Source: Paractinoplanes ferrugineus
Lineage (GTDB): Bacteria; Actinomycetota; Actinomycetes; Mycobacteriales; Micromonosporaceae
Reading direction: 5' to 3'
Assembly: GCF_016862195.1 (NCBI RefSeq)
Contig: NZ_BOMM01000018.1
Coordinates: 1-39,413 of the forward strand
DNA: 39,413 bases
Shown here: positions 7,277 through 17,903 of the stretch, piece after piece
Layout: each line of letters starts with the position of its first letter
Position numbering within the stretch: position 1 is the stretch's first letter
Notes under the pieces: generated by a model
The model's database searches: none
What the model was told of the DNA's origin: nothing
What the model saw: the letters and a program-made list of their open reading frames with translations, nothing else
Made by a program: the position numbers and the translations under genes

Positions 7277-7305
7277 TTGTAAGGCAGTCCTTAGTGCCGC
7301 ATGAT
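7277..7305 (+). promoter_or_regulatory. DoxX promoter with overlapping HxlR operator
   Basis: TTGTAA (7277-7282), 17 nt, CATGAT (7300-7305) forms a good promoter about 35 nt before the DoxX start. The palindrome TAAGG-CAGT-CCTTA (7280-7293) overlaps the -35 and spacer, the place expected for a repressor site. Confidence 0.6.
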
Positions 7306-7339
7306 GTGGTCACTTCCCGATAGTAACCAAGGGGCTGGC

Positions 7340-7705
7340 ATGGAAATCGCGTTCTGGATCGTCGCTGGGCTCCTCGCCCTCTTCTACCTCTATGCCGGCG
7401 CGCAGAAGGTGCTCCGCAGCCAGGAGAAGCTGCGCCCGATGATGGGCTGGGTCGACGAGATCCCGATGCCGGTGGTCCGGCTGATCGGGGTGCTGGAGAT
7501 CCTCGGCGCGCTCGGGCTGGTCCTGCCGCCGCTGACCGGCATCGCCCCCGGCCTCGCCGTGGCCGCCGCGATCGGCTTGGTCCTCATCCAGGTCGGCGGC
7601 ATGATCGTGCACCTGCGCCGGGGCGAGAAGAACCTGATCGGGCTGAACATCGCCCTGCTCGTCCTCGCCGCCGTGGCCGCCTGGCTCGCCGCGGCCCGGT
7701 TGTGA
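7340..7705 (+). CDS. DoxX-family membrane protein
   Basis: A 121-residue protein with four predicted membrane helices, a size and layout typical of DoxX/DoxD-like proteins (LLALFYLYAGAQKVL at the start, then VRLIGVLEILGALGLVLPPLTG). Such proteins are tied to redox or electrophile stress; the reaction is not settled. ATG at 7340 follows AAGGGG; the frame is open 13 codons upstream into the promoter. Its divergent HxlR neighbour is the likely regulator. Confidence 0.9.
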   Translation: MEIAFWIVAGLLALFYLYAGAQKVLRSQEKLRPMMGWVDEIPMPVVRLIGVLEILGALGLVLPPLTGIAPGLAVAAAIGLVLIQVGGMIVHLRRGEKNLIGLNIALLVLAAVAAWLAAARL

Positions 7706-7729
7706 GCCGAACCTGTCGTACCCCCGCCG

Positions 7730-7735
7730 CACAAT
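7730..7735 (+). promoter_or_regulatory. Candidate -10 box (CACAAT) of the PolA-like gene
   Basis: CACAAT ends 6 nt before the GTG start at 7742 and there is no Shine-Dalgarno sequence, which fits leaderless transcription. Confidence 0.35.
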
Positions 7736-7741
7736 GAACGC

Positions 7742-9430
7742 GTGCTGGTAGCGGTGGCGCCCGACGGGCGTCTTCAGGATCTGCGGGCCGACGGGTCCCC
7801 CCTCGGCCCGCCCCGGCACGTAGGCGACCTGCCGGCGGCGATCGCCGAGCGGGCCGCCGCCGACCGGCCCCGCTGGGTCTGGCCGGCGACGATCGACCTC
7901 TACCCGGTGCTGCTGCGGGCCGGGGTGCGGGTCGACCGCTGCCATGACCTCGAGCTCACCGAGGCCCTGCTGCTGGGCCATGCCGGCCGCTGGGGCGCGC
8001 CGCGGGCGCTGGCGGCGGCGCGGGCGCGGTTGCACGGCCTGCCGGTTCCGCCCGACACCGCCCGGCTGGCGGCCGAGCCGCCCGGCTTCGCCCAGGGCGC
8101 CCTCTTCGAGACGATGAGCGCACCGCGGGCCACTGCCGGCTTCGACGTGCTCGAGGCCGTCCGGGAGGTGTACGCGGATCAGCTCACCCGCATCGCCGCG
8201 CTCGACCGGCCGGGACGGTTCCGGCTGCTGGTCGCCGCCGAGTCGGCCGGTTCCCTGGTCGGGGCCGAGATGGGGCACGTGGGGCTGCCGTGGCGGGCGG
8301 ACATCCACGACAAGTTGCTGCGGGAGCTGCTCGGCGCGCCGCAACCGGTCGGGCCGCCGCGCCGGCTGGCCGAGCTGACCGCCGAGATCAACGAGGCGTT
8401 CGGCACCCACGGCCTGCATCCCGACTCCCCGGCCGAGGTGGTGCGGGCGTTCGCCCGGGCCGGCGTCGACGTGCCGAACACCCGGGCCTGGGTGCTGAAA
8501 CAGGTCGCCCATCCGGCGGTCGAGCCGCTGCTCGAATACAAGGAGCTCTACCGCATCTGGGTGGCGCACGGCTGGACGTGGCTCGAGGCCTGGGTGCGCG
8601 ACGGGCGGTTCCGGCCGGAATACGTCCCCGGCGGGGTGGTCTCCGGCCGCTGGGGGGCGCGGGGCGGCGGCGCGCTGCAGGTGCCCAAGGTGATCCGGCG
8701 GGCGGTGGTGGCCGACCCGGGCTGGTGCTTCGTGGTGGCCGACGCCGGTCAGCTCGAGCCGCGCGTGCTGGCCGCGGTCTCCGGCGACGAGCGGTTCGCC
8801 GCCGCGGGCGCGGCCGGTGACCTCTACGCCGCGCTGGCCGCCGACTCGTTCGCCGGGGACCGGGCCAAGGCCAAGGTCGCCCTGATCGGCGCGATGTACG
8901 GGCAGACCGGCGGCAATGCCGTCCCGGCCCTGGCGGTCCTGCGCCGGCACTACCCGAAGGCGTTCGAATACGTCGAGGCCGCGGCCCGCACCGGGGAGGC
9001 CGGCGGGCTGGTCCGGTCCTGGCTCGGCCGCACCTGCCCGCCCGCCGCGGCGGCGTGGCGCGCTGAGTCCGCCGGTGGTGGCGGTCTCGACCCGCCGGAA
9101 CAGGCCGGGTCGGCCGAGACACCGCAGGGCGGCGCGTCCGGCCGGGCCCGCGGCCGGTTCACCCGCAACTTCGTGGTGCAGGCCACCGCGGCCGAGTGGG
9201 CCCTGGTCCTGCTGGCCACGGTGCGCACCGCGCTGGTCGGGATGCGGGCCGAGATGGTGTTCTTCGTGCACGACGAGGTGGTGGTGCACTGCCCGGCCGA
9301 GGAGGCCGAAACGGTGGTCACGGCCGTGCACGAGGGCGCGGAAACCGCCGGGCGGCTGCTGTTCGGCGACACCGCTGTTCGTTTCCCCCTCGACGTCTCA
9401 GTAGTTGGTGTATACGCCGACGGCAAGTGA
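7742..9430 (+). CDS. PolA-like DNA polymerase (actinobacterial '3'-5' exonuclease/DNA polymerase' family)
   Basis: A 562-residue family-A polymerase without the 5'-nuclease domain. Polymerase motif A reads DAGQLEPR (D334), a variant of DYSQIELR that keeps D, Q, E and R. The O-helix (RAKAKVALIGAMYGQ) keeps the Arg, Lys and Tyr but has Ile at the Phe position. Motif C is VHDEVV with D511. Before the polymerase half lies a region matching this family's N-terminus (WPATIDLYPVLLRAGVRV); I could not find the DEDD exonuclease residues, so proofreading is doubtful. A Gly/Pro/Ala-rich insert lies between the O-helix and motif C. It is a paralogue separate from replicative PolA; a repair role is inference. 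The GTG start has no ribosome-binding site. Confidence 0.85.
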   Translation: MLVAVAPDGRLQDLRADGSPLGPPRHVGDLPAAIAERAAADRPRWVWPATIDLYPVLLRAGVRVDRCHDLELTEALLLGHAGRWGAPRALAAARARLHGLPVPPDTARLAAEPPGFAQGALFETMSAPRATAGFDVLEAVREVYADQLTRIAALDRPGRFRLLVAAESAGSLVGAEMGHVGLPWRADIHDKLLRELLGAPQPVGPPRRLAELTAEINEAFGTHGLHPDSPAEVVRAFARAGVDVPNTRAWVLKQVAHPAVEPLLEYKELYRIWVAHGWTWLEAWVRDGRFRPEYVPGGVVSGRWGARGGGALQVPKVIRRAVVADPGWCFVVADAGQLEPRVLAAVSGDERFAAAGAAGDLYAALAADSFAGDRAKAKVALIGAMYGQTGGNAVPALAVLRRHYPKAFEYVEAAARTGEAGGLVRSWLGRTCPPAAAAWRAESAGGGGLDPPEQAGSAETPQGGASGRARGRFTRNFVVQATAAEWALVLLATVRTALVGMRAEMVFFVHDEVVVHCPAEEAETVVTAVHEGAETAGRLLFGDTAVRFPLDVSVVGVYADGK

Positions 9431-9455
9431 CGAATGGAGTAGCTTTGTGTGTCCA

Positions 9456-9540
9456 AGCGAGAGGCGCTGCAACGGGGTGACACCCGCCACGCTCGCTCGG
9501 TGAATTCCGACCAAGGGCGCCTCCGTTGTAACCACGGAGG
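9456..9540 (+). ncRNA. S-adenosylhomocysteine (SAH) riboswitch upstream of metH
   Basis: P1 is AGCGAG (9456-9461) with CTCGCT (9492-9497). The conserved strand GAGGCGCTGCAAC (9461-9473) matches the SAH-riboswitch core. CGGG/CCCG (9473-9486) forms the inner stem. The pseudoknot strand GCGCCTC (9517-9523) pairs perfectly with GAGGCGC (9461-9467). Downstream, CCTCCG (9520-9525) can also pair with CGGAGG (9535-9540), which contains the metH Shine-Dalgarno sequence. The two pairings exclude each other, so SAH binding should free the ribosome-binding site and raise MetH synthesis. The class is best known from Proteobacteria upstream of ahcY and metH. Confidence 0.85.
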
Positions 9541-9548
9541 TGGTCGGT

Positions 9549-13175
<3,627 letters not shown>

Positions 13176-13266
13176 CGGAACTCAGGAACCGCTCAGCTCC
13201 GTCACAGCGTGTGCTCGACTCGGGTCGCTACGGTGAAGTGCCAAGCTTCACGGAGGACGGCACACG

Positions 13267-13500
13267 ATGAGCGGCATCAAGCGTTTCCTGCTCTCCATGG
13301 TCGCGTCGAAGGTCAACCGGATGGCGCACAAGCACGGCGCCGGCCACGGTCATCCCCCGCAGTACGGGTACGGCCACCACCCGCAGCCGGGACACCACGG
13401 GCACTACCGCCACCACGGCCACTACCGCCACCACGGCCACTACCGCCATCACGGGCACTACCGGCACCACGGGCACTACCGCCGTCGCCGGTTCTGGTGA
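13267..13500 (+). CDS. Small histidine-rich protein with HHGHYR repeats
   Basis: A 77-residue protein. Residues 1-20 form a short amphipathic helix-like start (SGIKRFLLSMVASKVNRMA), not a clear signal peptide. Residues 21-42 are His/Gly/Pro/Gln-rich, and 43-72 are five exact HHGHYR hexapeptides, ending in RRRFW. About one third of the residues are His. GGAGG lies 9 nt before the ATG, so it is well set up for translation. I recognise no family. The composition suggests binding of Ni, Co, Zn or Cu, by analogy with Hpn-type proteins. It follows metH by 91 bp, but its own promoter is possible (TACGGT at 13230-13235). A link to cobalt for MetH is speculation. Confidence 0.75.
   Translation: MSGIKRFLLSMVASKVNRMAHKHGAGHGHPPQYGYGHHPQPGHHGHYRHHGHYRHHGHYRHHGHYRHHGHYRRRRFW
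13393..13482 (+). repeat. Five 18-bp tandem repeats coding HHGHYR
   Basis: Units at 13393, 13411, 13429, 13447 and 13465 differ only at synonymous third positions (for example cac/cat, ggc/ggg). The protein repeat is therefore conserved while the DNA has begun to drift. Confidence 0.95.
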
Positions 13501-13506
13501 AATGAC

Positions 13507-13531
13507 GGCCGGTCGCGATTCGCGGCCGGCC
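13507..13531. terminator. Hairpin after the His-rich gene
   Basis: GGCCGG (13507-13512) pairs with CCGGCC (13526-13531) and the stem continues inward to about 10 bp with one G-T pair. It starts 6 bp after the stop codon. There is no T run, as is usual in high-GC Gram-positives. Confidence 0.65.
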
Positions 13532-13541
13532 GGTTCCAGCC

Positions 13542-13597
13542 GGGGCCTGCCCGGCCGGTCGCGGAAAGGCCCCACGTGACCGGCGCGGGCAGGCCCC
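13542..13597. terminator. Long bidirectional hairpin between convergent genes
   Basis: GGGGCCTGCCCG (13542-13553) is perfectly complementary to 13586-13597, and GCCGGTC (13554-13560) continues with GACCGGC (13578-13584), one base bulged. This 19-bp stem lies 6 bp from the stop of the minus-strand aldo/keto reductase and probably ends transcription from both sides. Confidence 0.75.
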
Positions 13598-13603
13598 ACC
13601 CGT

Positions 13604-14611
13604 TCAGTTGTCGCTGGACCGGGCCCACAGGTTGATGCCGGACTCGGTGGCGTACTTGTCGATCTCGGCCAGCTCGTCGTCGCTGAACGACGCGTTGTCG
13701 AGGGCGGCCACGTTGTTCTCCAGCTGGCGCACCGAGCTGGCGCCGAGGACCGTCGAGGTCATCCGCTCGTCGCGCAGCACCCAGGCGATCGCCATCTGGG
13801 CGAGGGACTGGCCGCGCCGCGCGGCGATCTCGTTCAGCGCCCGGATCTTGTCCAGGTTGTCGGCGCTGAGCAGCTCGGTCGACAGCGACTTGTCCTGGCT
13901 CGCCCGGGAGTCGTCGGGCACCCCGTCGAGGTAGCGGTCGGTCAGCATGCCCTGGGCCAGCGGCGAGAAGGCGATGCATCCGGCGCCGGCCTCGGCCAGG
14001 GTGTCGAGCAGATCGCCCTCGATCCACCGGTTCAGCATCGAGTAGGACGGCTGGTGGATCAGCAGCGGCGTGCCGAGGTCCCGCAGGATCGCGGCCGCCT
14101 CGGCGGTCTTCTGCGGCGAATACGACGAGATGCCGACGTACAGCGCCTTGCCCGCGCGGACGGCCGCGTCGAGCGCCCCCATCGTCTCCTCGAGGGGAGT
14201 CTCCGGGTCGAAGCGGTGCGAGTAGAAGATGTCGACGTAGTCGAGGCCCATCCGCTTCAGCGACTGGTCCAGCGACGCGGTCAGGTACTTCCGGGAACCC
14301 CAGTCACCGTACGGGCCGGGCCACATGTCGTAGCCGGCCTTGGTCGAGATGACCAGCTCGTCGCGGTGCGGCCGGAAGTCCTGGGCCAGGTGCCGCCCGA
14401 AGTTGGTCTCGGCGCTGCCGTAGGGCGGGCCGTAGTTGTTGGCCAGGTCGAAATGGGTGATGCCGAGGTCGAAGGCGCGGCGCAGGATGTCGCGCTGGGT
14501 CTCGAACGGCTTGTCGTCCCCGAAGTTGTGCCAGAGGCCGAGCGAGACGGCGGGCAGCCGCAGACCACTGCGCCCGACCCGCCGGTAGGTCATCTTGTCG
14601 TACCGGGACAT
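13604..14611 (-). CDS. Aldo/keto reductase, YghZ/MgrA-like (L-glyceraldehyde 3-phosphate reductase type)
   Basis: A 335-residue NADPH-dependent reductase of the AKR superfamily. The catalytic tetrad is visible: D55 and Y60 (DLANNYG), K91 (STKAGYD) and H132 (YSHRFDP). The GPPYGSAE motif, DMWPGPYGDWGSRKYL and the length are those of the YghZ/Gpr subgroup, which reduces L-glyceraldehyde 3-phosphate and methylglyoxal. The substrate here is inferred. It lies 31 bp after the second aldo/keto reductase gene on the same strand, so the two are likely co-transcribed. The ribosome-binding site (AAGG, 9 nt from ATG) comes from a duplicated 21-bp sequence at 14620-14640. Confidence 0.92.
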   Translation of the reverse strand: MSRYDKMTYRRVGRSGLRLPAVSLGLWHNFGDDKPFETQRDILRRAFDLGITHFDLANNYGPPYGSAETNFGRHLAQDFRPHRDELVISTKAGYDMWPGPYGDWGSRKYLTASLDQSLKRMGLDYVDIFYSHRFDPETPLEETMGALDAAVRAGKALYVGISSYSPQKTAEAAAILRDLGTPLLIHQPSYSMLNRWIEGDLLDTLAEAGAGCIAFSPLAQGMLTDRYLDGVPDDSRASQDKSLSTELLSADNLDKIRALNEIAARRGQSLAQMAIAWVLRDERMTSTVLGASSVRQLENNVAALDNASFSDDELAEIDKYATESGINLWARSSDN

Positions 14612-14619
14612 GTACCGAA

Positions 14620-14661
14620 CCTTAGGGAAGAAGTGCCAGGCCTTAGGGAAGTAGTGCGAGG
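14620..14661. repeat. 21-bp imperfect tandem duplication at the junction of two reductase genes
   Basis: 14620-14640 and 14641-14661 differ at 2 of 21 positions. On the minus strand the copy at 14641-14661 carries the last codons and TAA of the upstream reductase. The other copy lies in the gap and supplies the weak ribosome-binding site of the downstream reductase. Confidence 0.85.
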
Positions 14662-15488
14662 TCAGAGGCGGTCAACTCAAGTTCGGAGGCGGCCGCGGAG
14701 TCCTGGATCGAGGCGGGCCGACTGGCCCCCGGGATCGGGATCACCACCGGCGACTTGGCCAGGTGCCAGGCCAGGCAGACCCGCTGCGGGCTCACCCCGT
14801 ACCGTTCGGCGACCTCGGCGAAGCCGCCGCCGAGCCCGCCGGCCCTGCTGATGCCGCCCAGCGGCGACCAGGGCAGGAACGCGATCCCGAGCTGGTCGCA
14901 CAGCTCCAGTTCGGCCGCCGACGACAGGAACTCGGGGGAGAACTGGTTCTGCACCGAGACGAGCCGGCCGCCGAGGATGTCGCGCGCCTCGACGATCTGG
15001 GCCGGGTCGGCGTTGGAGATGCCGGCCATCCGGATCTTGCCGGCGTCGAGCAGGTCGCGGATCGCGCCGACCGACTCGGCGTAGGGCACGGCGGGGTCGG
15101 GCCGGTGGAACTGGTAGAGGCCGATCGCGTCGACGCCGAGGCGCTTGAGCGACTCGTCACAGGCGTGCCGGAGGTGCTCGGGCGAGCCGTCCTGGGTCCA
15201 GCTGCCGTCACCGGGCCGCAGGTGGCCGCCCTTGGTGGCGACGAGGACGTCGCTGGTGTCGCCGCCGTAGGAGGCGAGCGCGCGGGCGATCAGCGACTCG
15301 TTGTGACCGACCTCGTCGGCGTGCAGGTGGTAGGCGTCGGCGGTGTCGACAAGCGTGACGCCCGCGTCGAGAGCGGCATGAATCGTGCTGATCGAGCGTT
15401 CCTCGTCCGGCCGGCCCTCGATCGACATCGGCATTCCGCCGAGGCCGATCGCGCTGACCTGGACATCGCCGATCTGGCGGCTCTGCAT
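14643..15488 (-). CDS. Aldo/keto reductase
   Basis: A 281-residue AKR-superfamily oxidoreductase. The N-terminus IGLGGMPM is typical. D48 and Y53 lie in VDTADAYHLHADEVGHNE, the catalytic Lys in ATKGGH, and the His in YQFHRPDP. The C-terminal IPIPGAS is the usual NADP-phosphate contact. Substrate unknown. I chose the ATG at 15488 (MQSRQIG), with GAGAGG 10 nt upstream; 21 extra in-frame codons upstream have no ribosome-binding site. It is first in a likely two-gene operon with the YghZ-like reductase. Confidence 0.92.
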   Translation of the reverse strand: MQSRQIGDVQVSAIGLGGMPMSIEGRPDEERSISTIHAALDAGVTLVDTADAYHLHADEVGHNESLIARALASYGGDTSDVLVATKGGHLRPGDGSWTQDGSPEHLRHACDESLKRLGVDAIGLYQFHRPDPAVPYAESVGAIRDLLDAGKIRMAGISNADPAQIVEARDILGGRLVSVQNQFSPEFLSSAAELELCDQLGIAFLPWSPLGGISRAGGLGGGFAEVAERYGVSPQRVCLAWHLAKSPVVIPIPGASRPASIQDSAAASELELTASDLALLP

Positions 15489-15597
15489 TGGGGGGGTCCT
15501 CTCACAGATGGATACGAACCCCATCGTGGTACCCGCAGCCGGCCCGTTCAAGCGGCGGCCCCGCCGGGTCGGGCCGGCGAGGCGCTGCCGCTGACGG

Positions 15598-16215
15598 TCA
15601 GGCGATCATGAGCTGGGGCACGGGCCGGGCCAGCACCTCGGTCACCCGGCCGGTCTGGAGGCAGTACTGCGCCGCGACCGCGTCCAGGGCGCCCCGGCGG
15701 ACGGCGGCGTCGAGCGTCGACGACCGTTCCCGGAGCAGTTCGAGGGTGAAGGCGGCGTGCTGGGCGCCGACCTCCTCCGGGGTGGCGGCGCCGCCCAGGC
15801 GGGCGCGCAGCACGTTCGGCGCGATCTTCTCGGCCACGTCCCGGATGTAGCCGTGCGGGACGTCGACCTCGTCGACCACCCGGGCCGCCGCGGCGACCGC
15901 GCCGCAGCCCTCGTGGCCGAGCACGACGAGCAGCTCGACGCCGAGGACCTCGACGGCGTACTCCAGCGAGCCGAGCACCGCCGAGTCGACCGTGTGCCCG
16001 GCGGTGCGCACCACGAACAGGTCACCGAGGCCCTGGTCGAACAGGATCTCAGCGGGTACGCGGGAGTCCGCGCAGCCGAGGACGAGGGCGAACGGGTTCT
16101 GCGAGTAGGCGAGCTCGGCCCGGCGCGAGGCGCCGCGCTTGTCGTCGGCGCGGCTGCGGCCCTGCACCCACCGGTTGTTGCCCTCGCTCAGCCGGGCCCA
16201 GTTGTTGCTGTTCAT
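15598..16215 (-). CDS. Beta-class carbonic anhydrase
   Basis: A 205-residue cytosolic zinc enzyme that interconverts CO2 and bicarbonate. Zinc ligands are C48, H101 and C104, and the catalytic dyad is D50-R52 (CADSRVP, GHEGCGAV). The set is complete, so it should be active. ATG at 16215 has GGGAG 6 nt upstream. Only 13 bp separate it from the stop of the upstream chemoreceptor gene, so the two are very probably one operon. This is an unusual pairing and suggests that the receptor may respond to CO2/bicarbonate or pH, which is inference. Confidence 0.94.
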   Translation of the reverse strand: MNSNNWARLSEGNNRWVQGRSRADDKRGASRRAELAYSQNPFALVLGCADSRVPAEILFDQGLGDLFVVRTAGHTVDSAVLGSLEYAVEVLGVELLVVLGHEGCGAVAAAARVVDEVDVPHGYIRDVAEKIAPNVLRARLGGAATPEEVGAQHAAFTLELLRERSSTLDAAVRRGALDAVAAQYCLQTGRVTEVLARPVPQLMIA

Positions 16216-16228
16216 GTGTGCTCCCGAA

Positions 16229-17782
16229 TCAGTTGAGGATGGCGCCGGTGACGGCGACCTGCTCCTTGAGGACCCCGCTGATGAGTTCCTGGGTCTCGTT
16301 GATCTGCTCGACCGCGGTGTGGATCTCGGCGAGCGACGCGGTGACCGCGTCGACCCGGGCCTGGATGGTGCTGACCCGGTCGCTGACGTCGGCGGTGGCC
16401 CGCTCGGTCTCGCTGGACAGCTCCTTGACCTCGCCGGCGACGACCGCGAAGCCCTTGCCGGACTCACCGGCGCGGGCCGCCTCGATCGTCGCGTTGAGCG
16501 CGAGCAGCTTGGTCTGCGCGGCGATCGACTGGATCGCCTGCACCACCTGGTTGATCTCGGCGCTGGCCTGGCCGAGCGCCGCCACCTGCTCGTTCGCCTC
16601 GACGGTGAGCCGCTCGCCCTGGGCCGCCACGGTGGCCGCCGAGCTGACGTTGCGTTCCACCTCGGCGATCGAGTCGAGGAGGTTGCGACCCGCGCTGTGC
16701 AGCTGGGCCGTCGAGGTGAACCGCTCGAGCGCCTGCCCGACCAGGAAGGCCGTGTTGCGCAGGGCCGCCTCCCGGCTCGGCGACATGATCAAGGTGCGGG
16801 TGGCGAAGAAGTCCATCGTGCCGACGATCTTGCCGGCCACCCTGATCGGCAGGCAGACACCCGACTTGACCCCGGCGCGCTGAGCGGCCGGCCGGCGTAC
16901 GCAGTCGGTCAGCTCACCCAGGTCCTCGACGAAGACGAGGTCGCCCCGCGCCCACGCCCGGCCGGACAGGCCGACCCCGTGCGCGAACGACGCCGACATG
17001 GTGACCTGGCGGAACTCGGCCCCGGCGTCGCCCGACTCGAGCGCGAACCGGAGCACCTGGGCGTCCTCGTCGAGGCTCCAGAACGAGCCGTACTGCCAGT
17101 CGAAGTCCTTGCGGACGGTCTCCAGGGCGGAGCGCAGCGCCTCGTCCTGGCTGACGGCCTGGGTCATCTGGCGGATCACCGTGGAGACCGCGTCGACGTC
17201 CTGGGCCGACTTCTCCTGGCGTACCGCCTCGTGCAGGCGCATCAGGGTGTTGGAGACGAGCAGTCCGACGGTCCGCAGGACGGCCAGCCGCCCCTCGGAC
17301 GGGTTGAGCTCCTCCATCGCGAAGAAGTCCATGGTGCCGACGACCTTGTCGTCCTCCATCAGCGGGAAACAGATGCCGCTGTGCACACCCGCGCGGGTCG
17401 CGGCGGGTGCCCGGGAGCAGTCCGTGAGGTCCGCGAGACGCTGGACGAAGACCAGGTCCCGGGCCCGCCAGGCGCGCCCGGAGAGGCCGACGCCCTCGGC
17501 GAACGACGCCTCGAGGGTGACCCGGCGGAACTCCTCGCCGGCGCTGCCGCTCTCCTGGGCGAACCGCAGCACCTGGGCCGGGCCGTCCAACTGCCAGTAC
17601 GACGAGTAAGCCCAGCCGAACCCCTCTCGGACCAGCCGCAGCGCGGCCCCGATCGCCTCGTCCGGCGAGCCGGCCGTTTCCATGGCCCGGACGATCGCGG
17701 TCACCGCTTCCACGTCCGCCCGCGCCTCATCCAGATCCGCGCTGATGAGCGCTGTTGCCGACTGCCTCTTCGAGCCGAACAC
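16229..17782 (-). CDS. Soluble chemoreceptor with tandem GAF domains
   Basis: A 517-residue protein with no membrane segment. Two GAF domains (~25-180 and ~195-350) are close copies of each other, each with the same landmarks: AQVLRFA, GVGLSGRAW, LTDC, a SG[IV]C stretch and VGTMDFFA. The C-terminus (~370-517) is a methyl-accepting signalling domain whose hairpin tip reads IEAARAGESGKGFAVVAGEV at ~430-450, the CheA/CheW contact. Such receptors signal to the flagellar chemotaxis system, in keeping with a motile-spore actinomycete. The paired cysteines in both GAFs could bind a metal, haem or thiol signal. GTG at 17782 has GGGAGGAG 5 nt upstream. It is the first gene of the operon with carbonic anhydrase. 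Confidence 0.9.
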   Translation of the reverse strand: MFGSKRQSATALISADLDEARADVEAVTAIVRAMETAGSPDEAIGAALRLVREGFGWAYSSYWQLDGPAQVLRFAQESGSAGEEFRRVTLEASFAEGVGLSGRAWRARDLVFVQRLADLTDCSRAPAATRAGVHSGICFPLMEDDKVVGTMDFFAMEELNPSEGRLAVLRTVGLLVSNTLMRLHEAVRQEKSAQDVDAVSTVIRQMTQAVSQDEALRSALETVRKDFDWQYGSFWSLDEDAQVLRFALESGDAGAEFRQVTMSASFAHGVGLSGRAWARGDLVFVEDLGELTDCVRRPAAQRAGVKSGVCLPIRVAGKIVGTMDFFATRTLIMSPSREAALRNTAFLVGQALERFTSTAQLHSAGRNLLDSIAEVERNVSSAATVAAQGERLTVEANEQVAALGQASAEINQVVQAIQSIAAQTKLLALNATIEAARAGESGKGFAVVAGEVKELSSETERATADVSDRVSTIQARVDAVTASLAEIHTAVEQINETQELISGVLKEQVAVTGAILN

Positions 17783-17871
17783 GGTTCTCCTCCCACCTTG
17801 AGTGCCGTGAATGTCGGCGGGAGAGGGCCGTAGTTGAGAACTCCGAACGTCCGGACGTCACCTACCGGTAC

Positions 17872-17903
17872 GGCCGCGGCCCGGGTCGCTCAGGCCCGCG
17901 GCC
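17872..17903 (-). terminator. Hairpin at the end of the exporter/two-component operon
   Basis: GGCCGCGGCCC (17872-17882) pairs with GGCCCGCGGCC (17893-17903) at 10 of 11 positions with a 10-nt loop. It overlaps the last codons of the response regulator gene and probably ends the minus-strand operon. Confidence 0.55.

Noticed and set aside
9431..9548. Cobalamin riboswitch before metH
   Set aside because: No B12-box-like GCCACTG element or long leader; the 110-bp leader is explained by the SAH riboswitch.
13393..13482. CRISPR-like repeat array
   Set aside because: The units abut without spacers and code a peptide repeat in frame. The same holds for the arrays at 33871, 34009, 34691 and 38660.
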